From the NCBI GenBank assembly GCA_002482525.1, contig DLGC01000002.1, forward strand, positions 144,218 to 208,217: a stretch of 64,000 bases of DNA, in the 5' to 3' direction. This document shows, piece after piece, positions 1 to 12,188 of this stretch. The notes under the pieces are model-generated. The model made no database searches. It worked only from the letters and a program-made list of their open reading frames with translations, and was not told the DNA's origin. This stretch comes from Propionibacteriaceae bacterium UBA7704 (lineage in GTDB: Bacteria > Actinomycetota > Actinomycetes > Propionibacteriales > Propionibacteriaceae). Every line of letters starts with the position of its first letter. Position 1 is the first letter of the stretch. The translations under genes and the position numbers were made by a program.

Positions 1-149
1 AAGGCCGGCAACAGGGTGGGCGGGAGATTGTCGACGACGAACCACTCCAGATCTTCCAGGGCATGGCTGGCGGTACGTCGGCCGGCTCCGGACAGTCCTG
101 TGATGATCACCAGTCGCACCGACGCACCCGACTCGCTCATAGCGGCCAT
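1..149 (-). CDS. rapZ: RNase adapter RapZ, N-terminal part (cut by window edge)
   Basis: Only the first 49 codons are present. RapZ is a nucleotide-binding protein of the YvcJ/RapZ family that in enterobacteria steers RNase E to small RNAs; its actinobacterial role is less clear. The visible P-loop GLSGAGRRTA followed by HALEDLEWFVVDNLPP is characteristic of the family. Two in-frame ATGs are possible, at 149 and 140; neither has a strong ribosome binding site. The P-loop carries an extra Arg where Ser is usual (GRRT rather than GRST). It lies 37 bases downstream of uvrC on the same strand, matching the common actinobacterial order uvrC-rapZ-yvcK-whiA. The remainder is outside the window. Confidence 0.9.
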   Translation of the reverse strand, partial: MAAMSESGASVRLVIITGLSGAGRRTASHALEDLEWFVVDNLPPTLLPA

Positions 150-186
150 TATTGCGCTTTTGGAACCGCCAGGGGCACCCCGCGGC

Positions 187-2136
187 TTACTCCTGGATGA
201 CTTCGCCGGTGGCGAGGTTCACTGCAGCCGCGGGATCGTCCGCGGCCAGGATCTCGACGAGCGCTGCCGCCGTCCGCGGGCCGATGCCGGGAACCTCGGC
301 GATGTCGGCGACGCTGGCCTTGCGGAGTTTCCGCAGCGACCCGAAGTGCTTCAGCAACGCCTTGCGTCGAATCTCCCCCAACCCCGGCACCTCGTCCAGA
401 ACCGACTCCACCATGGCTGCGCTGCGCCGGGATCGATGGTGGGTGATGGCGAAGCGATGGGCCTCATCGCGAACCCGCTGCAGCAGGTACAGGCCTTCAC
501 TGGACCGGGGCAGGATCACCGGGTACTCCTGATCGGGCAACCAGACCTCTTCCAGGCGTTTGGCCAGACCACACAGCGCCACTTCCGAGATTCCCAATTC
601 GGTCAGGGCGCGCGCGGCGGCTGCCACTTGCGGCGCGCCGCCGTCGACGACGACCAGGCCGGGAAGATAGGAGAACTTGCGCGGAGCCCCGGTTTCGGGA
701 TCGATCAGCAGCGGACCGTCCTGCGTCGGTGCAGCGTCGGCGCGTTCGGCGAGCAGCCGACGGAACCGCCGCGTGATGACCTCATGCATGGCCGCCACAT
801 CATTGGAGCCTTCGACAGTGCGAATCACGAAACGCCGGTATTCGCTCTTTCGGGCCAGGCCGTCCTCGAAGACCACCATCGAGCCCACGACCTCGCTGCC
901 CTGGGTGTGGGAGATGTCGTAGCACTCGATACGCAGCGGCGCCTCCGGCAGAGCCAGTGCCTCCTGCAACTCGGCCAAGGCACGTCCCCGAGTTGACAGG
1001 TCCGAGGACCGCCGCAGCTTATGCAGACTGAGGGCTTCGGCGGCGTTGCGTCCGGCAGTTTCCATGAGGGTGGCCTTGTCGCCGCGTTTGGGTACGACCA
1101 GCTTCACCCGTGACCCGCGTTCGTCAGTGAGCAACTGCTGCAAAACCTCAGCACTGTCCGGTAGCTCCGGCACCAGGACCCGAGGTGGGATGTCGGTGGC
1201 GTCCTCGGCGTAGAGCTGAACCAGGAATTTCTCCAACAGCGTCGCCGGATCCGAATCGTCCTGCCGCTCGGCAACCCAGGACCGTTCGCCTCGGATGCGC
1301 CCGTCGCGTACGGCGAACACTTGAATGGCGATCTCCAGGGGGTCGACGGCGAGGGCCACCACATCGGCATTGGTGCCGTCTCCCAGCACGATGGCATTGC
1401 GCTCCGATGCCTGCTGGAGTGCCCCAAGTCGATCTCGGAGCACCGCAGCGCGTTCGTAGTCCTGATTCTGCGCTGCCCGCTGCATCTCGGCCTGCAACCC
1501 AGAGATGAGAGTGCTGGTTCGCCCGGCCAGGAATTCGCACACGCTCGCGACCAGTTCGCGGTGTGCCTCGGCATCGATCCGGCCCACGCACGGCGCGGCG
1601 CACTTGCCGATGTAGCCCAGCAGACAGGGGCGCCCGCTGGCTTTGGCGTTGTTGAAGACACCATTGCTGCAGGATCGCATCGGGAACACCCGCAGCAGAG
1701 AGTCCATCGTTTCGCGAATGGCCCAGGCCTGAGCGTAGGGGCCGAAGTAGCGATTGGAGCGACGCTTGGATCCGCGCCCGACGAAAACTCGAGGGAACTC
1801 CTCGCCCCAGGTCACCGCCACCCAGGGGTAGGACTTGTCGTCGCGATATTTGACGTTGAAGCGCGGGTCGTACTGCTTGATCCAGGTGTATTCCAGCTGC
1901 AACGCTTCCAACTCGTTGCGAACCAGCGTCCACTCCACCTTGGCCGCGGTGCGAACCATGGTCTGGGTGCGAAAGTGCAGCGCAGCCGGATCGGCGAAGT
2001 AGGAGTTCAACCGCTGCCGCAGGTTGATCGCCTTGCCGACGTAGATCACCCGACCTTCGGCGTCGCTGAAGCGATACACGCCCGGGCCGGTGGGAATGCT
2101 CCCGGGTGCGGGCCGGTAACTGGCCGGATCAGCCAC
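187..2136 (-). CDS. uvrC: UvrABC system protein C, excision nuclease subunit
   Basis: This subunit makes both incisions in nucleotide excision repair after UvrB loads on the lesion. The 649 residues hold an N-terminal GIY-YIG nuclease (GVYRF near residue 19, IYVGKAINLRQR near 31-42), a four-cysteine segment that fits the known UvrC iron-sulfur ligands (Cys 156, 171, 179, 183), a UVR helical hairpin that contacts UvrB (about 209-244), the RNase H-like nuclease (around ECYDISHTQGSE) and a C-terminal helix-hairpin-helix pair (GSLRKLRKAS, IAEVPGIGPRTAAAL). Length is normal for the family. uvrA lies 55 bases upstream on the same strand and uvrB is 4.8 kb upstream, so the whole excinuclease is local. 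Confidence 0.98.
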   Translation of the reverse strand: MADPASYRPAPGSIPTGPGVYRFSDAEGRVIYVGKAINLRQRLNSYFADPAALHFRTQTMVRTAAKVEWTLVRNELEALQLEYTWIKQYDPRFNVKYRDDKSYPWVAVTWGEEFPRVFVGRGSKRRSNRYFGPYAQAWAIRETMDSLLRVFPMRSCSNGVFNNAKASGRPCLLGYIGKCAAPCVGRIDAEAHRELVASVCEFLAGRTSTLISGLQAEMQRAAQNQDYERAAVLRDRLGALQQASERNAIVLGDGTNADVVALAVDPLEIAIQVFAVRDGRIRGERSWVAERQDDSDPATLLEKFLVQLYAEDATDIPPRVLVPELPDSAEVLQQLLTDERGSRVKLVVPKRGDKATLMETAGRNAAEALSLHKLRRSSDLSTRGRALAELQEALALPEAPLRIECYDISHTQGSEVVGSMVVFEDGLARKSEYRRFVIRTVEGSNDVAAMHEVITRRFRRLLAERADAAPTQDGPLLIDPETGAPRKFSYLPGLVVVDGGAPQVAAAARALTELGISEVALCGLAKRLEEVWLPDQEYPVILPRSSEGLYLLQRVRDEAHRFAITHHRSRRSAAMVESVLDEVPGLGEIRRKALLKHFGSLRKLRKASVADIAEVPGIGPRTAAALVEILAADDPAAAVNLATGEVIQE

Positions 2137-2191
2137 GATGTACCTGCATCAACACAATCGTCAGCATAGATAACCGCCCCAGTTCGCCGAG

Positions 2192-5083
<2,892 letters not shown>

Positions 5084-5155
5084 GGTAGATCGTGGCTCTG
5101 ACACTACGTTCGAGGGGATTGGCTCTGAGGTACATATGGCCCTAGGTTTGCCTAC

Positions 5156-5866
5156 ATGGTTGTGAACCTGGAGTCGGTCCCGGTGGCTGAAATCCACCGC
5201 TGGAAGACCGAAGCGACCCAACGGTTGCTCGGCTCCACCATCGGTTTCACCGAAGAACAGTGGCATCAGGCATCCGGTGTTCCCGGGTGGACACGCGCCC
5301 ATGTCGCTACCCACCTGGCCCGCAATGCCGACTACCTGCGCACCGTGCTGGTGGCGGCACAGGCCGGACTCAGCCAGCCAGAGTTACCCAGCCAGCGGGA
5401 ACGTCGCCATGAGTTGGAGTTGGGTGCCGATCGTCCGGGCCTGGAATTGCAGATCGATCTGGATGCCTCCTGTGGCGCATTGCAGAGCACCATCGAAGCC
5501 ACCACTGACTGGACGCCGCAGGTTCACCTCAACGACGCCGACCTGCCCCTGTCGGTCGTGCCGTTGATTCGCATGCACGAAGTCTCCGTGCACCATCTCG
5601 ACCTCGCCTGCGGCGTCAGTGCTGATGATCTCGCCGCCGACGCTGCCGAATGGCTGCTGCGCTGGGTGCTGTTCCGGCTCGAGGACGCTGACATCCCGCG
5701 CCTGAAGGTCATCGGGGATTCAATTCAAGCCGTCATCGGCACCGGCCCGGAGCAGCCACACGAAGTGCATGCACACGATGCTCGCCTATGGGCCTGGCTC
5801 AGCGGTCGCACCGCGCCGGCCTCGGTCAACGGCGCCGAGAACCTGCAGCTACCGCTCCTCGGCTGA
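5156..5866 (+). CDS. Mycothiol-dependent maleylpyruvate isomerase family protein (DinB-like)
   Basis: 236 residues. The N-terminal half is a DinB/MDMPI four-helix bundle: helix with GVPGWTRAHVATHLARNADYL and a second His-containing helix RMHEVSVHHLDLACG, the expected metal-ligand positions. The C-terminal half resembles the MDMPI C-terminal domain. Relatives use mycothiol as cofactor for isomerisation or conjugation, but the substrate of this protein cannot be read from sequence. It is transcribed divergently from uvrA; a family member next to uvrA is common in actinobacteria, hinting at thiol-linked detoxification near repair genes (inference). Its 3' end overlaps terC tail to tail by 18 bases. 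No Shine-Dalgarno sequence is obvious, so translation may be leaderless. Confidence 0.82.
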   Translation: MVVNLESVPVAEIHRWKTEATQRLLGSTIGFTEEQWHQASGVPGWTRAHVATHLARNADYLRTVLVAAQAGLSQPELPSQRERRHELELGADRPGLELQIDLDASCGALQSTIEATTDWTPQVHLNDADLPLSVVPLIRMHEVSVHHLDLACGVSADDLAADAAEWLLRWVLFRLEDADIPRLKVIGDSIQAVIGTGPEQPHEVHAHDARLWAWLSGRTAPASVNGAENLQLPLLG

Positions 5867-6823
5867 GTCCGATCGGCGCGACGCCCACAGGCTCGCAGCC
5901 GTGGTGACGGCCAGCACCACCACGATCACGACCAGCGACACCCAGATCGGCATCTCGCCGTCGGGACCCAACCACCAGGTGAACCCGAACGGGCGCAGGA
6001 ACTCCAGGATCATCTTGACGCCGATGAAGCCCAGAATCACCGCCAGGCCCACCGACAGGTACACCAGTCGATCCAGCAGCCCGCCGATCATGAAGTAGAG
6101 CTGACGCAGGCCCATCAGGGCGAAGACATTCGCCGTGAACACCAGGTACGGCTCCTGGGTGATGCCGAAAATGGCCGGGATCGAATCCAGCGCGAACAGC
6201 AGGTCGGTGCTGCCGAGCGCCACCACCACGATGAGCATCGGTGTCACCAATCGACGACCGTCCAGCCGCACGCTCATCGCCGTGCCGTGATACTCCGCAG
6301 TGGCCGGGAAGGTCGCACGCACCCAGCGCAAGACCGCGTTCTCGGTGAACTCCTCCTCATCTGAGCGCCGATAGTCCAGGTACAGCTTGATCGCGGTGTA
6401 GATCAAGAAGCCGCCGAAGACCAGAAAAGCCCATGAGAACGTCGAAATGAAGGCCGCGCCCAGACCGATGAAAATGCCCCGAAACACCAGGGCCAACATG
6501 ATGCCCACCATCAGCGCAAACTGCTGAAGGTCACGCGGCACACTGAGCTTGGCCATGATCACGACGAAGATGAACAGGTTGTCCACGCTCAGGCTGTACT
6601 CGATGAGCCAGCCGGTGTAGTACTGGCCCGAATACACCGGACCCCAGAGCATCCACACGATCAGTCCGAAGACCACGCCCAGGCCGACGAAGACCATGAT
6701 CGCGATCCCGGCCTCCTTCAGCGAAGGCACGTGTGGCCGACGGCCGATGATGAACAGGTCGACCACCAAAGCCAAGGCCAACACCGCGATCGTGATCATC
6801 CACACCGTGGTGGAAACGTGCAT
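5849..6823 (-). CDS. TerC/Alx family integral membrane protein, probable metal ion exporter
   Basis: 324 residues with about eight or nine hydrophobic segments. Family hallmarks are the acidic intramembrane motifs EYSLSVDNLFIFVVIMAKL and ALGSTDLLFALDSIPAIFGI. TerC/Alx proteins are linked to manganese export and, in some operons, tellurite resistance. The second ATG (MHVSTTVW) is preferred over the one five codons upstream because AAAGGT sits nine bases before it. It follows uvrB by 88 bases on the same strand; the gap is too short for the manganese riboswitch found before some alx genes. Cotranscription with uvrB is likely. Confidence 0.92.
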   Translation of the reverse strand: MHVSTTVWMITIAVLALALVVDLFIIGRRPHVPSLKEAGIAIMVFVGLGVVFGLIVWMLWGPVYSGQYYTGWLIEYSLSVDNLFIFVVIMAKLSVPRDLQQFALMVGIMLALVFRGIFIGLGAAFISTFSWAFLVFGGFLIYTAIKLYLDYRRSDEEEFTENAVLRWVRATFPATAEYHGTAMSVRLDGRRLVTPMLIVVVALGSTDLLFALDSIPAIFGITQEPYLVFTANVFALMGLRQLYFMIGGLLDRLVYLSVGLAVILGFIGVKMILEFLRPFGFTWWLGPDGEMPIWVSLVVIVVVLAVTTAASLWASRRSDSAEER

Positions 6824-6911
6824 GTGCTGACCTTTCATGCCGCGCGGTCGGTTCAGGGGGCAGTGTGTTGGTGCCCATTCTCGCAGCAGCGAGGCGCTGC
6901 GACGAACCGGC

Positions 6912-9035
6912 TCAAGCAGTCGCAGCCAGCAACTGTCGTAGCGTCTTCTTCAAGTCGGCGATCTCGTCGCGCAGGCGGGCTGCCAGTTCGAACTGCAGGT
7001 CGGCCGCGGCGGCGTGCATCTGCTCGGTGAGTTCGCTGATCAGTTTCGCCAACTCCGGCGCCGGCATGTCGCCCAGATCGCGACTCTTGGTGCCATCGTC
7101 TGTGAACGGCACCGGCGATCCGGTTGATTTCGGTGACACCCCTGCCTTGTTGACCAGCGCCGCCGTGTCGGCATCCTCACGGGCCAGCAGGTCGGTGAGG
7201 TCGGCGATCTTCTTGCGCAGTGGCTGCGGATCGACGCCATGTGCGGTGTTGTACGCGACCTGCTTGGCGCGCCGTCGGTTCGTCTCGTCGATGGCCGCCG
7301 CCATCGACGGGGTGATCTGGTCGGCGTACATGTGCACCTGGCCCTCGACATTTCGGGCAGCACGGCCAATGGTCTGGATCAACGATCGCTCTGAGCGAAG
7401 GAATCCCTCCTTGTCCGCGTCAAGAATCGAGACCAGGCTCACTTCGGGCAGGTCCAGACCTTCCCGCAGCAGGTTGATGCCCACCAGCACATCGAACATT
7501 CCCAACCGCAACTCGCGCAGCAGTTCGATCCGACGCAGCGTGTCGACCTCGGAGTGCAGGTAGCGGGTCCGTACGCCGTTCTCCAGCAAATAGTCGGTCA
7601 AGTCCTCGGCCATCTTCTTGGTCAGTGTGGTGACCAGGACGCGCTGGTCGGCCTCGGCGCGCAGGCGGATCTCGGCCATCAGATCGTCGATCTGTCCTTT
7701 GGTGGGTTTCAGCACGATCTCGGGATCGACCAACCCGGTGGGCCGGATCAATTGTTCGACGATCCCGTCTGCTTTGGCCATCTCGTACGGGCCGGGGGTC
7801 GCCGAGAGGTAGACGGTTTGACCGATGCGCTCCACGAACTCCTCCCAGCGCAAGGGACGGTTGTCCATCGCAGAGGGCAACCGGAAGCCGTGTTCGACCA
7901 GGGTCCGTTTGCGCGACATGTCGCCCTCGTACATGCCCCCGATCTGCGGCACCGTGACATGGGACTCGTCAATCACCAGCAGGAAGTCCTCGGCGAAGTA
8001 GTCCAGCAGACAGTTGGGCGCACTCCCCTGGCCGCGTCCGTCGATATGCCGGGAGTAGTTCTCGATGCCAGAGCAGGTGCCGATCTGGCGCATCATCTCG
8101 ATGTCGTAGCTGGTGCGCATCCGGAGCCGCTGCGCCTCCAGCAGTTTGTTCGCCGCAGTGAGTTCGGCGAGCCGACCTTCGAGTTCGGCCTCGATGTCGC
8201 CGATCGCTCGCTCCATGCGCTCCGGTCCGGCCACGTAGTGCGACGCCGGAAAGATGTAGATCTCGGTGTCGGTACTGAGCACCTCACCGCTGACCGGATG
8301 CAAGGTCGACAGCGCCTCGATCTCGTCGCCGAAGAACTCGATGCGCACAGCATGTTCCTCGTACATGGGGAACACCTCGACGGTGTCGCCGCGCACCCGA
8401 AAGGTACCGCGGGTGGCGGCCACGTCGTTGCGCACATATTGGATGTCGACCAGCCGTCGCAGCAGCGAGTCGCGATCATGTTGTTCACCGACCCGCAGCC
8501 GAATCATCCGATCCACGTACTCCTGCGGAGTGCCCAGACCATAGATCGCCGAAACCGTCGCGACCACGATCACGTCACGGCGAGTGAGCAGGGAGTTCGT
8601 CGCCGAGTGGCGAAGCCGTTCGACCTCCTCGTTCAGCGAGGAATCCTTCTCGATGTAGGTATCGGTCTGCGGCACATAGGCCTCGGGTTGGTAGTAGTCG
8701 TAGTAGGAGACGAAATACTCCACCGCGTTCTGGGGAAAGAACTGTCGCAGCTCATTGGCAAACTGCGCAGCCAGAGTCTTGTTCGGCTGCATCACCAGCA
8801 GCGGTCGCTGCAGCCGTTCGGCCAGCCACGCCACGGTCGCGGTCTTACCGGTACCGGTAGCACCGAGCAGCACGACGTTTTGCTGGCCGGCCCGCAAGCG
8901 GGCTTCCAAGTCGTCGATCGCGGCCGGCTGGTCACCGGCCGGTTCGAAGTCGGCAACGACTTCCAAAGGGGCCACTCGTCGTTGAACATCAGTTACTGGT
9001 CGCACGTCAGCAAGCTTAGGTGTCGCCTCTGACAT
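6912..9035 (-). CDS. uvrB: UvrABC system protein B, helicase-like subunit
   Basis: UvrB verifies the lesion, is loaded by UvrA and recruits UvrC. The 707 residues show Walker A GATGTGKT at 58-65, the damage-probing beta-hairpin region around YYDYYQPEAYVPQTD, the DEAD-like box VIDESHVTVPQIGGMY, helicase motifs V and VI (GINLLREGLDLPEVSLV, QTIGRAARN) and the C-terminal UVR coiled hairpin (about 665-700) that pairs with UvrC. coaE lies upstream across only 48 bases, so uvrB and terC may be read from the coaE-side transcript. A compact damage promoter is not obvious in that gap. Confidence 0.98.
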   Translation of the reverse strand: MSEATPKLADVRPVTDVQRRVAPLEVVADFEPAGDQPAAIDDLEARLRAGQQNVVLLGATGTGKTATVAWLAERLQRPLLVMQPNKTLAAQFANELRQFFPQNAVEYFVSYYDYYQPEAYVPQTDTYIEKDSSLNEEVERLRHSATNSLLTRRDVIVVATVSAIYGLGTPQEYVDRMIRLRVGEQHDRDSLLRRLVDIQYVRNDVAATRGTFRVRGDTVEVFPMYEEHAVRIEFFGDEIEALSTLHPVSGEVLSTDTEIYIFPASHYVAGPERMERAIGDIEAELEGRLAELTAANKLLEAQRLRMRTSYDIEMMRQIGTCSGIENYSRHIDGRGQGSAPNCLLDYFAEDFLLVIDESHVTVPQIGGMYEGDMSRKRTLVEHGFRLPSAMDNRPLRWEEFVERIGQTVYLSATPGPYEMAKADGIVEQLIRPTGLVDPEIVLKPTKGQIDDLMAEIRLRAEADQRVLVTTLTKKMAEDLTDYLLENGVRTRYLHSEVDTLRRIELLRELRLGMFDVLVGINLLREGLDLPEVSLVSILDADKEGFLRSERSLIQTIGRAARNVEGQVHMYADQITPSMAAAIDETNRRRAKQVAYNTAHGVDPQPLRKKIADLTDLLAREDADTAALVNKAGVSPKSTGSPVPFTDDGTKSRDLGDMPAPELAKLISELTEQMHAAAADLQFELAARLRDEIADLKKTLRQLLAATA

Positions 9036-9083
9036 CCCCGATGGCCGGACCTATTCGAGACTGCGGACCGGTCGGGAGGAAAC

Positions 9084-9692
9084 TCAGCGACCCGGCGTGG
9101 TGGGTCCGATCGACGCACGCCACGCGTCATCCACAGCGCTGCGCAGTTGCTCGGTGGAGCCGTCGTTGACGATGACCACATCAGCCACCGCCAGGCGTTC
9201 GGGTCGTGAAGCCTGTGCCTGGACCCGTGCGGCAGCCTCGGCGTCGGACAAACCGTCCCGAAGCCGCAACCGGGCCAGTTGAACGGCGGGATCGACATCG
9301 ACCACCCAAACCTGGTCGAAAGAGCCCTCCTGCCCGGTCTCCACCAGCAACGGGATGACCTGGACCACCACCGCATCGCTCGGTGCGGACGCCATCAGCT
9401 CGGCAGCCCGCGCCCGCACGGCAGGATGAATGATCGCCTCCAGCTCCTTGCGCGCCTGTGGATCAGCGAACACGACGCGCCCCAGCGCAGCCCGGTCCAA
9501 GACCCCTTCGGGGGTGAGGATCTGCTCGCCGAACCGTTGCGTGACTGCCTGCAGCCCCGGCGAGCCGGGCGCCACCGCGTCACGGGCGAGTTGATCAGCG
9601 TCGAGGATCATCGCACCGAGCTCGGCAAGCCGCTCAGCCACCGTGGATTTGCCCGAGGCAATCCCTCCGGTGAGCCCGATCCGGGTCACCAC
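9084..9692 (-). CDS. coaE: Dephospho-CoA kinase
   Basis: Catalyses the last step of coenzyme A synthesis, ATP-dependent phosphorylation of the 3'-hydroxyl of dephospho-CoA. P-loop GLTGGIASGKST lies at residues 6-17, followed by the family segments LDADQLARDAVAPGSPG and IIHPAVRARA. 202 residues is near the family average; some actinobacteria carry a GrpB-like C-terminal fusion that is missing here. The start is one of two adjacent GTG codons (9692 or 9689); the second forms a GTGA overlap with the stop of the upstream anchored-protein gene, so the two are translationally coupled. Confidence 0.96.
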   Translation of the reverse strand: MVTRIGLTGGIASGKSTVAERLAELGAMILDADQLARDAVAPGSPGLQAVTQRFGEQILTPEGVLDRAALGRVVFADPQARKELEAIIHPAVRARAAELMASAPSDAVVVQVIPLLVETGQEGSFDQVWVVDVDPAVQLARLRLRDGLSDAEAAARVQAQASRPERLAVADVVIVNDGSTEQLRSAVDDAWRASIGPTTPGR

Positions 9693-10375
9693 GGCCAGGC
9701 CCCGACCAGATTGGCGACGAATCCCTGCGCATCAGCCACCAGTGCCGACTTGGGGTCAGCAGTCAGCAGTTGGCTGATCGCCAAGGCACGACGGGTATCG
9801 GTATCGACGAAGACATCGACGATCTGGCGGGCTTTCTTCCCGTGTACCGCGCCGGAGCCGCGCACCTCGATCGCCGGGCTGCCCGCCACCGTCCGGCCAG
9901 CCGCCTTGGTCGGATTGACTTTCACCGAAGGCTGCAGCGCGGCCAATGCCTCGGACATGATGGTCGCATCCTCACCGCTCTGATCCTCCAGCACCACGGC
10001 CCTGACCTCGTTGCTGCCGTGCTGGATGACCCAGCCTCGCGAGTCCCCGGTCAGGTCCCAATCGGCCGGTGCGGCGGCAAACACTGCGGTCCCGAAGGGA
10101 TCGACGTCCTGGCCGGCGGTCAGATCGGACTGTCTGGCGAAGACCTCAATGCCGATCACCGCCACCACCGGGATTCCCACCAACCAGCCCAACGCACTGC
10201 GGCGCGACACACTCTGCGAGGAGAGATTCCACCCCAGCGTCCGGGTATCGACCGGGGACGGCGTCGCGGCGGGCTTTCGCGGTGTGGCCAGTGCATCCGG
10301 CACCGGCCCGGACGCCGACTCCGGCGACGTACGCGGATAGTTCTCGAACTGCGTGATGGGACTCTGACCCGTCAA
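9686..10375 (-). CDS. Single-pass membrane-anchored protein of unknown function
   Basis: I do not recognise a family. With the TTG start at 10375, which has GGGAGG five bases upstream, the product has 229 residues; the frame also stays open to a TTG at 10432. Residues 1 to about 60 are Pro/Ser/Thr-rich and probably cytoplasmic. One hydrophobic segment follows (ALGWLVGIPVVAVIGIEVFA), then about 140 residues that should face outside, with weak similarity in style to secreted lipoprotein-type domains (DPFGTAVFAAAPADWDL, SPAIEVRGSGAVHG). It sits between rpsA and coaE and overlaps the coaE start by four to seven bases. Confidence 0.7.
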   Translation of the reverse strand: MTGQSPITQFENYPRTSPESASGPVPDALATPRKPAATPSPVDTRTLGWNLSSQSVSRRSALGWLVGIPVVAVIGIEVFARQSDLTAGQDVDPFGTAVFAAAPADWDLTGDSRGWVIQHGSNEVRAVVLEDQSGEDATIMSEALAALQPSVKVNPTKAAGRTVAGSPAIEVRGSGAVHGKKARQIVDVFVDTDTRRALAISQLLTADPKSALVADAQGFVANLVGAWPW

Positions 10376-10445
10376 GCCGACCTCCCGAGGTGATTGGCTC
10401 AGAGCCTGCCAGCGCGCGACCGGTGTTCGCAACTCTGTGCGGAAG

Positions 10446-10483
10446 CAGTAATGGCCGCCGCCCGAAGGCGACGGCCATTACTG
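10446..10483 (-). terminator. Hairpin terminator after rpsA
   Basis: A perfect 12-base-pair stem, CAGTAATGGCCG at 10446-10457 with its complement at 10472-10483, encloses a second short stem capped by a CGAA tetraloop. It lies 14 bases past the rpsA stop. No U-tract follows, as is common in high-GC actinobacteria, so termination strength is uncertain. Confidence 0.75.
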
Positions 10484-10496
10484 GCTGGATCAATGA

Positions 10497-11954
10497 TCAG
10501 CGGCTGCCGGTCAGCTTCTCCCGCAAGGCCTGCAGGGCCTCATCGGACGCCAGCGAGCCTTCCGGAGCGGTCTCGTCGACCCCACCGGCGGAGTACGCAG
10601 CCGTATTGGCCTCGTTGACCGCAGCCTGCACATCAGCAGCCTCGGCCTCCTCGACCTGCTTCTTGTGCGCCAGCCAACGGGCCTGGGCCTCGGCGTACTG
10701 CTGCTCCCAGGCGCGCTGCTGCTCCTCGTAACCGGGCTTCCACTCCTGGGTCTCGGGATCGAAACCTTCGGGGTAGATGTAGTTGCCCTGCTCGTCGTAG
10801 GAGGCAGTCATGCCGTACAGCGCAGGATCGAAGTCGTCGGCAGCGATATCGACACCCTCATTGGCCTGCTTAAGGCTGAGGCTGATACGACGACGCTCCA
10901 GATCGATGTCGATGATCTTGACCATGACCTCGTCGTTGACGGTGACGACCTGCTCGGGGATCTCCACATGACGCTCGGCCAACTCCGAGACGTGCACCAA
11001 GCCCTCGATGCCCTCCTCGACGCGGACGAACGCACCGAACGGCACCAGCTTGGTGACCTTGCCGGACACGATCTGACCGATCTGGTGGGTACGAGCGAAG
11101 GTCTGCCAGGGATCTTCCTGGGTCGCCTTGAGCGACAGCGAGACCCGCTCGCGATCCATGTCGACATCCAACACCTCGACGGTGACCTCATCGCCGACCT
11201 CGACGACCTCGGAAGGATGATCGATGTGCTTCCAGCTCAGCTCGGACACGTGCACCAGGCCGTCCACACCGCCCAGATCGACGAAGGCGCCGAAGTTGAC
11301 GATGGAGGACACCACACCCTTGCGGATCTGGCCCTTGGTGAGCTGGTTGAGGAAGGTGTGACGAACCTCGGACTGGGTCTGCTCCAGCCACGCCCGGCGA
11401 GAAAGCACCACATTGTTGCGGTTCTTGTCGAGCTCAATGATCTTGGCTTCCAACTCCATGCCGACATAGGGCTGCAGATCGCGCACGCGACGCATCTCCA
11501 CCAACGAAGCCGGCAGGAAGCCGCGCAGGCCGATGTCGATGATCAAGCCACCCTTGACGACCTCGATGACGCGTCCGGTGACGACGCCGTCCTCTTCCTT
11601 GACCTTCTCGATCTGTCCCCAGGCGCGCTCGTACTGAGCCCGCTTCTTGGACAGGATCAGGCGACCTTCTTTGTCTTCCTTCTGCTGAACCAGGGCCTCG
11701 ATCTCATCGCCGACGCTGACCACATCGAATGGGTCCACATCGTGCTTGATGGAGAGTTCCTTGGAAGGGATGACGCCTTCGGTCTTGTAGCCGATATCGA
11801 GCAGGACCTCGTCCCGATCGACCTTGACGACTGTTCCGGTGACGATGTCACCGTCGTTGAAGTATTTGATAGTGGCGTCGACTGCTTCGAGGAAAGCTTC
11901 GGGCGATCCGAAATCGTCCACTGCGACGCTGAGCGTTGCCTCAGGTGAGGTCAT
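10497..11954 (-). CDS. rpsA: 30S ribosomal protein S1
   Basis: RNA-binding ribosomal protein that helps mRNA engage the small subunit. 485 residues with four S1 (OB-fold) repeats at roughly 35-105, 122-188, 208-277 and 293-363; typical repeat signatures are GTVVKVDRDEVLLDIGYKTEG, GFLPASLVEMR, GAFVDLGGVDGLVHVSELSW and GAFVRVEEGIEGLVHVSEL. Four repeats is the actinobacterial form, against six in enterobacteria. The C-terminal 110 residues are acidic, Gln-rich and probably disordered. A 234-base divergent gap separates it from the maltokinase-cap gene and must hold its promoter. A hairpin terminator follows the stop. Confidence 0.98.
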   Translation of the reverse strand: MTSPEATLSVAVDDFGSPEAFLEAVDATIKYFNDGDIVTGTVVKVDRDEVLLDIGYKTEGVIPSKELSIKHDVDPFDVVSVGDEIEALVQQKEDKEGRLILSKKRAQYERAWGQIEKVKEEDGVVTGRVIEVVKGGLIIDIGLRGFLPASLVEMRRVRDLQPYVGMELEAKIIELDKNRNNVVLSRRAWLEQTQSEVRHTFLNQLTKGQIRKGVVSSIVNFGAFVDLGGVDGLVHVSELSWKHIDHPSEVVEVGDEVTVEVLDVDMDRERVSLSLKATQEDPWQTFARTHQIGQIVSGKVTKLVPFGAFVRVEEGIEGLVHVSELAERHVEIPEQVVTVNDEVMVKIIDIDLERRRISLSLKQANEGVDIAADDFDPALYGMTASYDEQGNYIYPEGFDPETQEWKPGYEEQQRAWEQQYAEAQARWLAHKKQVEEAEAADVQAAVNEANTAAYSAGGVDETAPEGSLASDEALQALREKLTGSR

Positions 11955-12188
11955 GTAGTAGGGCTCCGATGGGTTGGTCTGTTCAGGTGGTCACACTGCG
12001 ACCATTGCTCCGGTTGGATTTGGTCCAGGCTGACCTGGGATAGTCCGCACGAAAGCGCGCTGACCCACTAGGTCTGAGGTCATGCCGGTCGTAGTGCAAC
12101 CGACAGCCTATCGATCAGCGTTGGGAAGGGTCAATCCGGTGGGGGTCTTCCGGGTTAGGCTGTGTGAAAGCCAAAGGAGGACCCACCC

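Noticed and set aside
5084..5155. Possible LexA (SOS) box TCGAAC in the uvrA upstream region
   Set aside because: Only one half-site (TCGAAC); the partner half reads TGTCAG instead of GTTCGA. Too weak to claim damage control.
6824..6911. Manganese (yybP-ykoY) riboswitch before the TerC/Alx gene
   Set aside because: The uvrB-terC gap is 88 bases and shows no conserved core or multi-stem fold.
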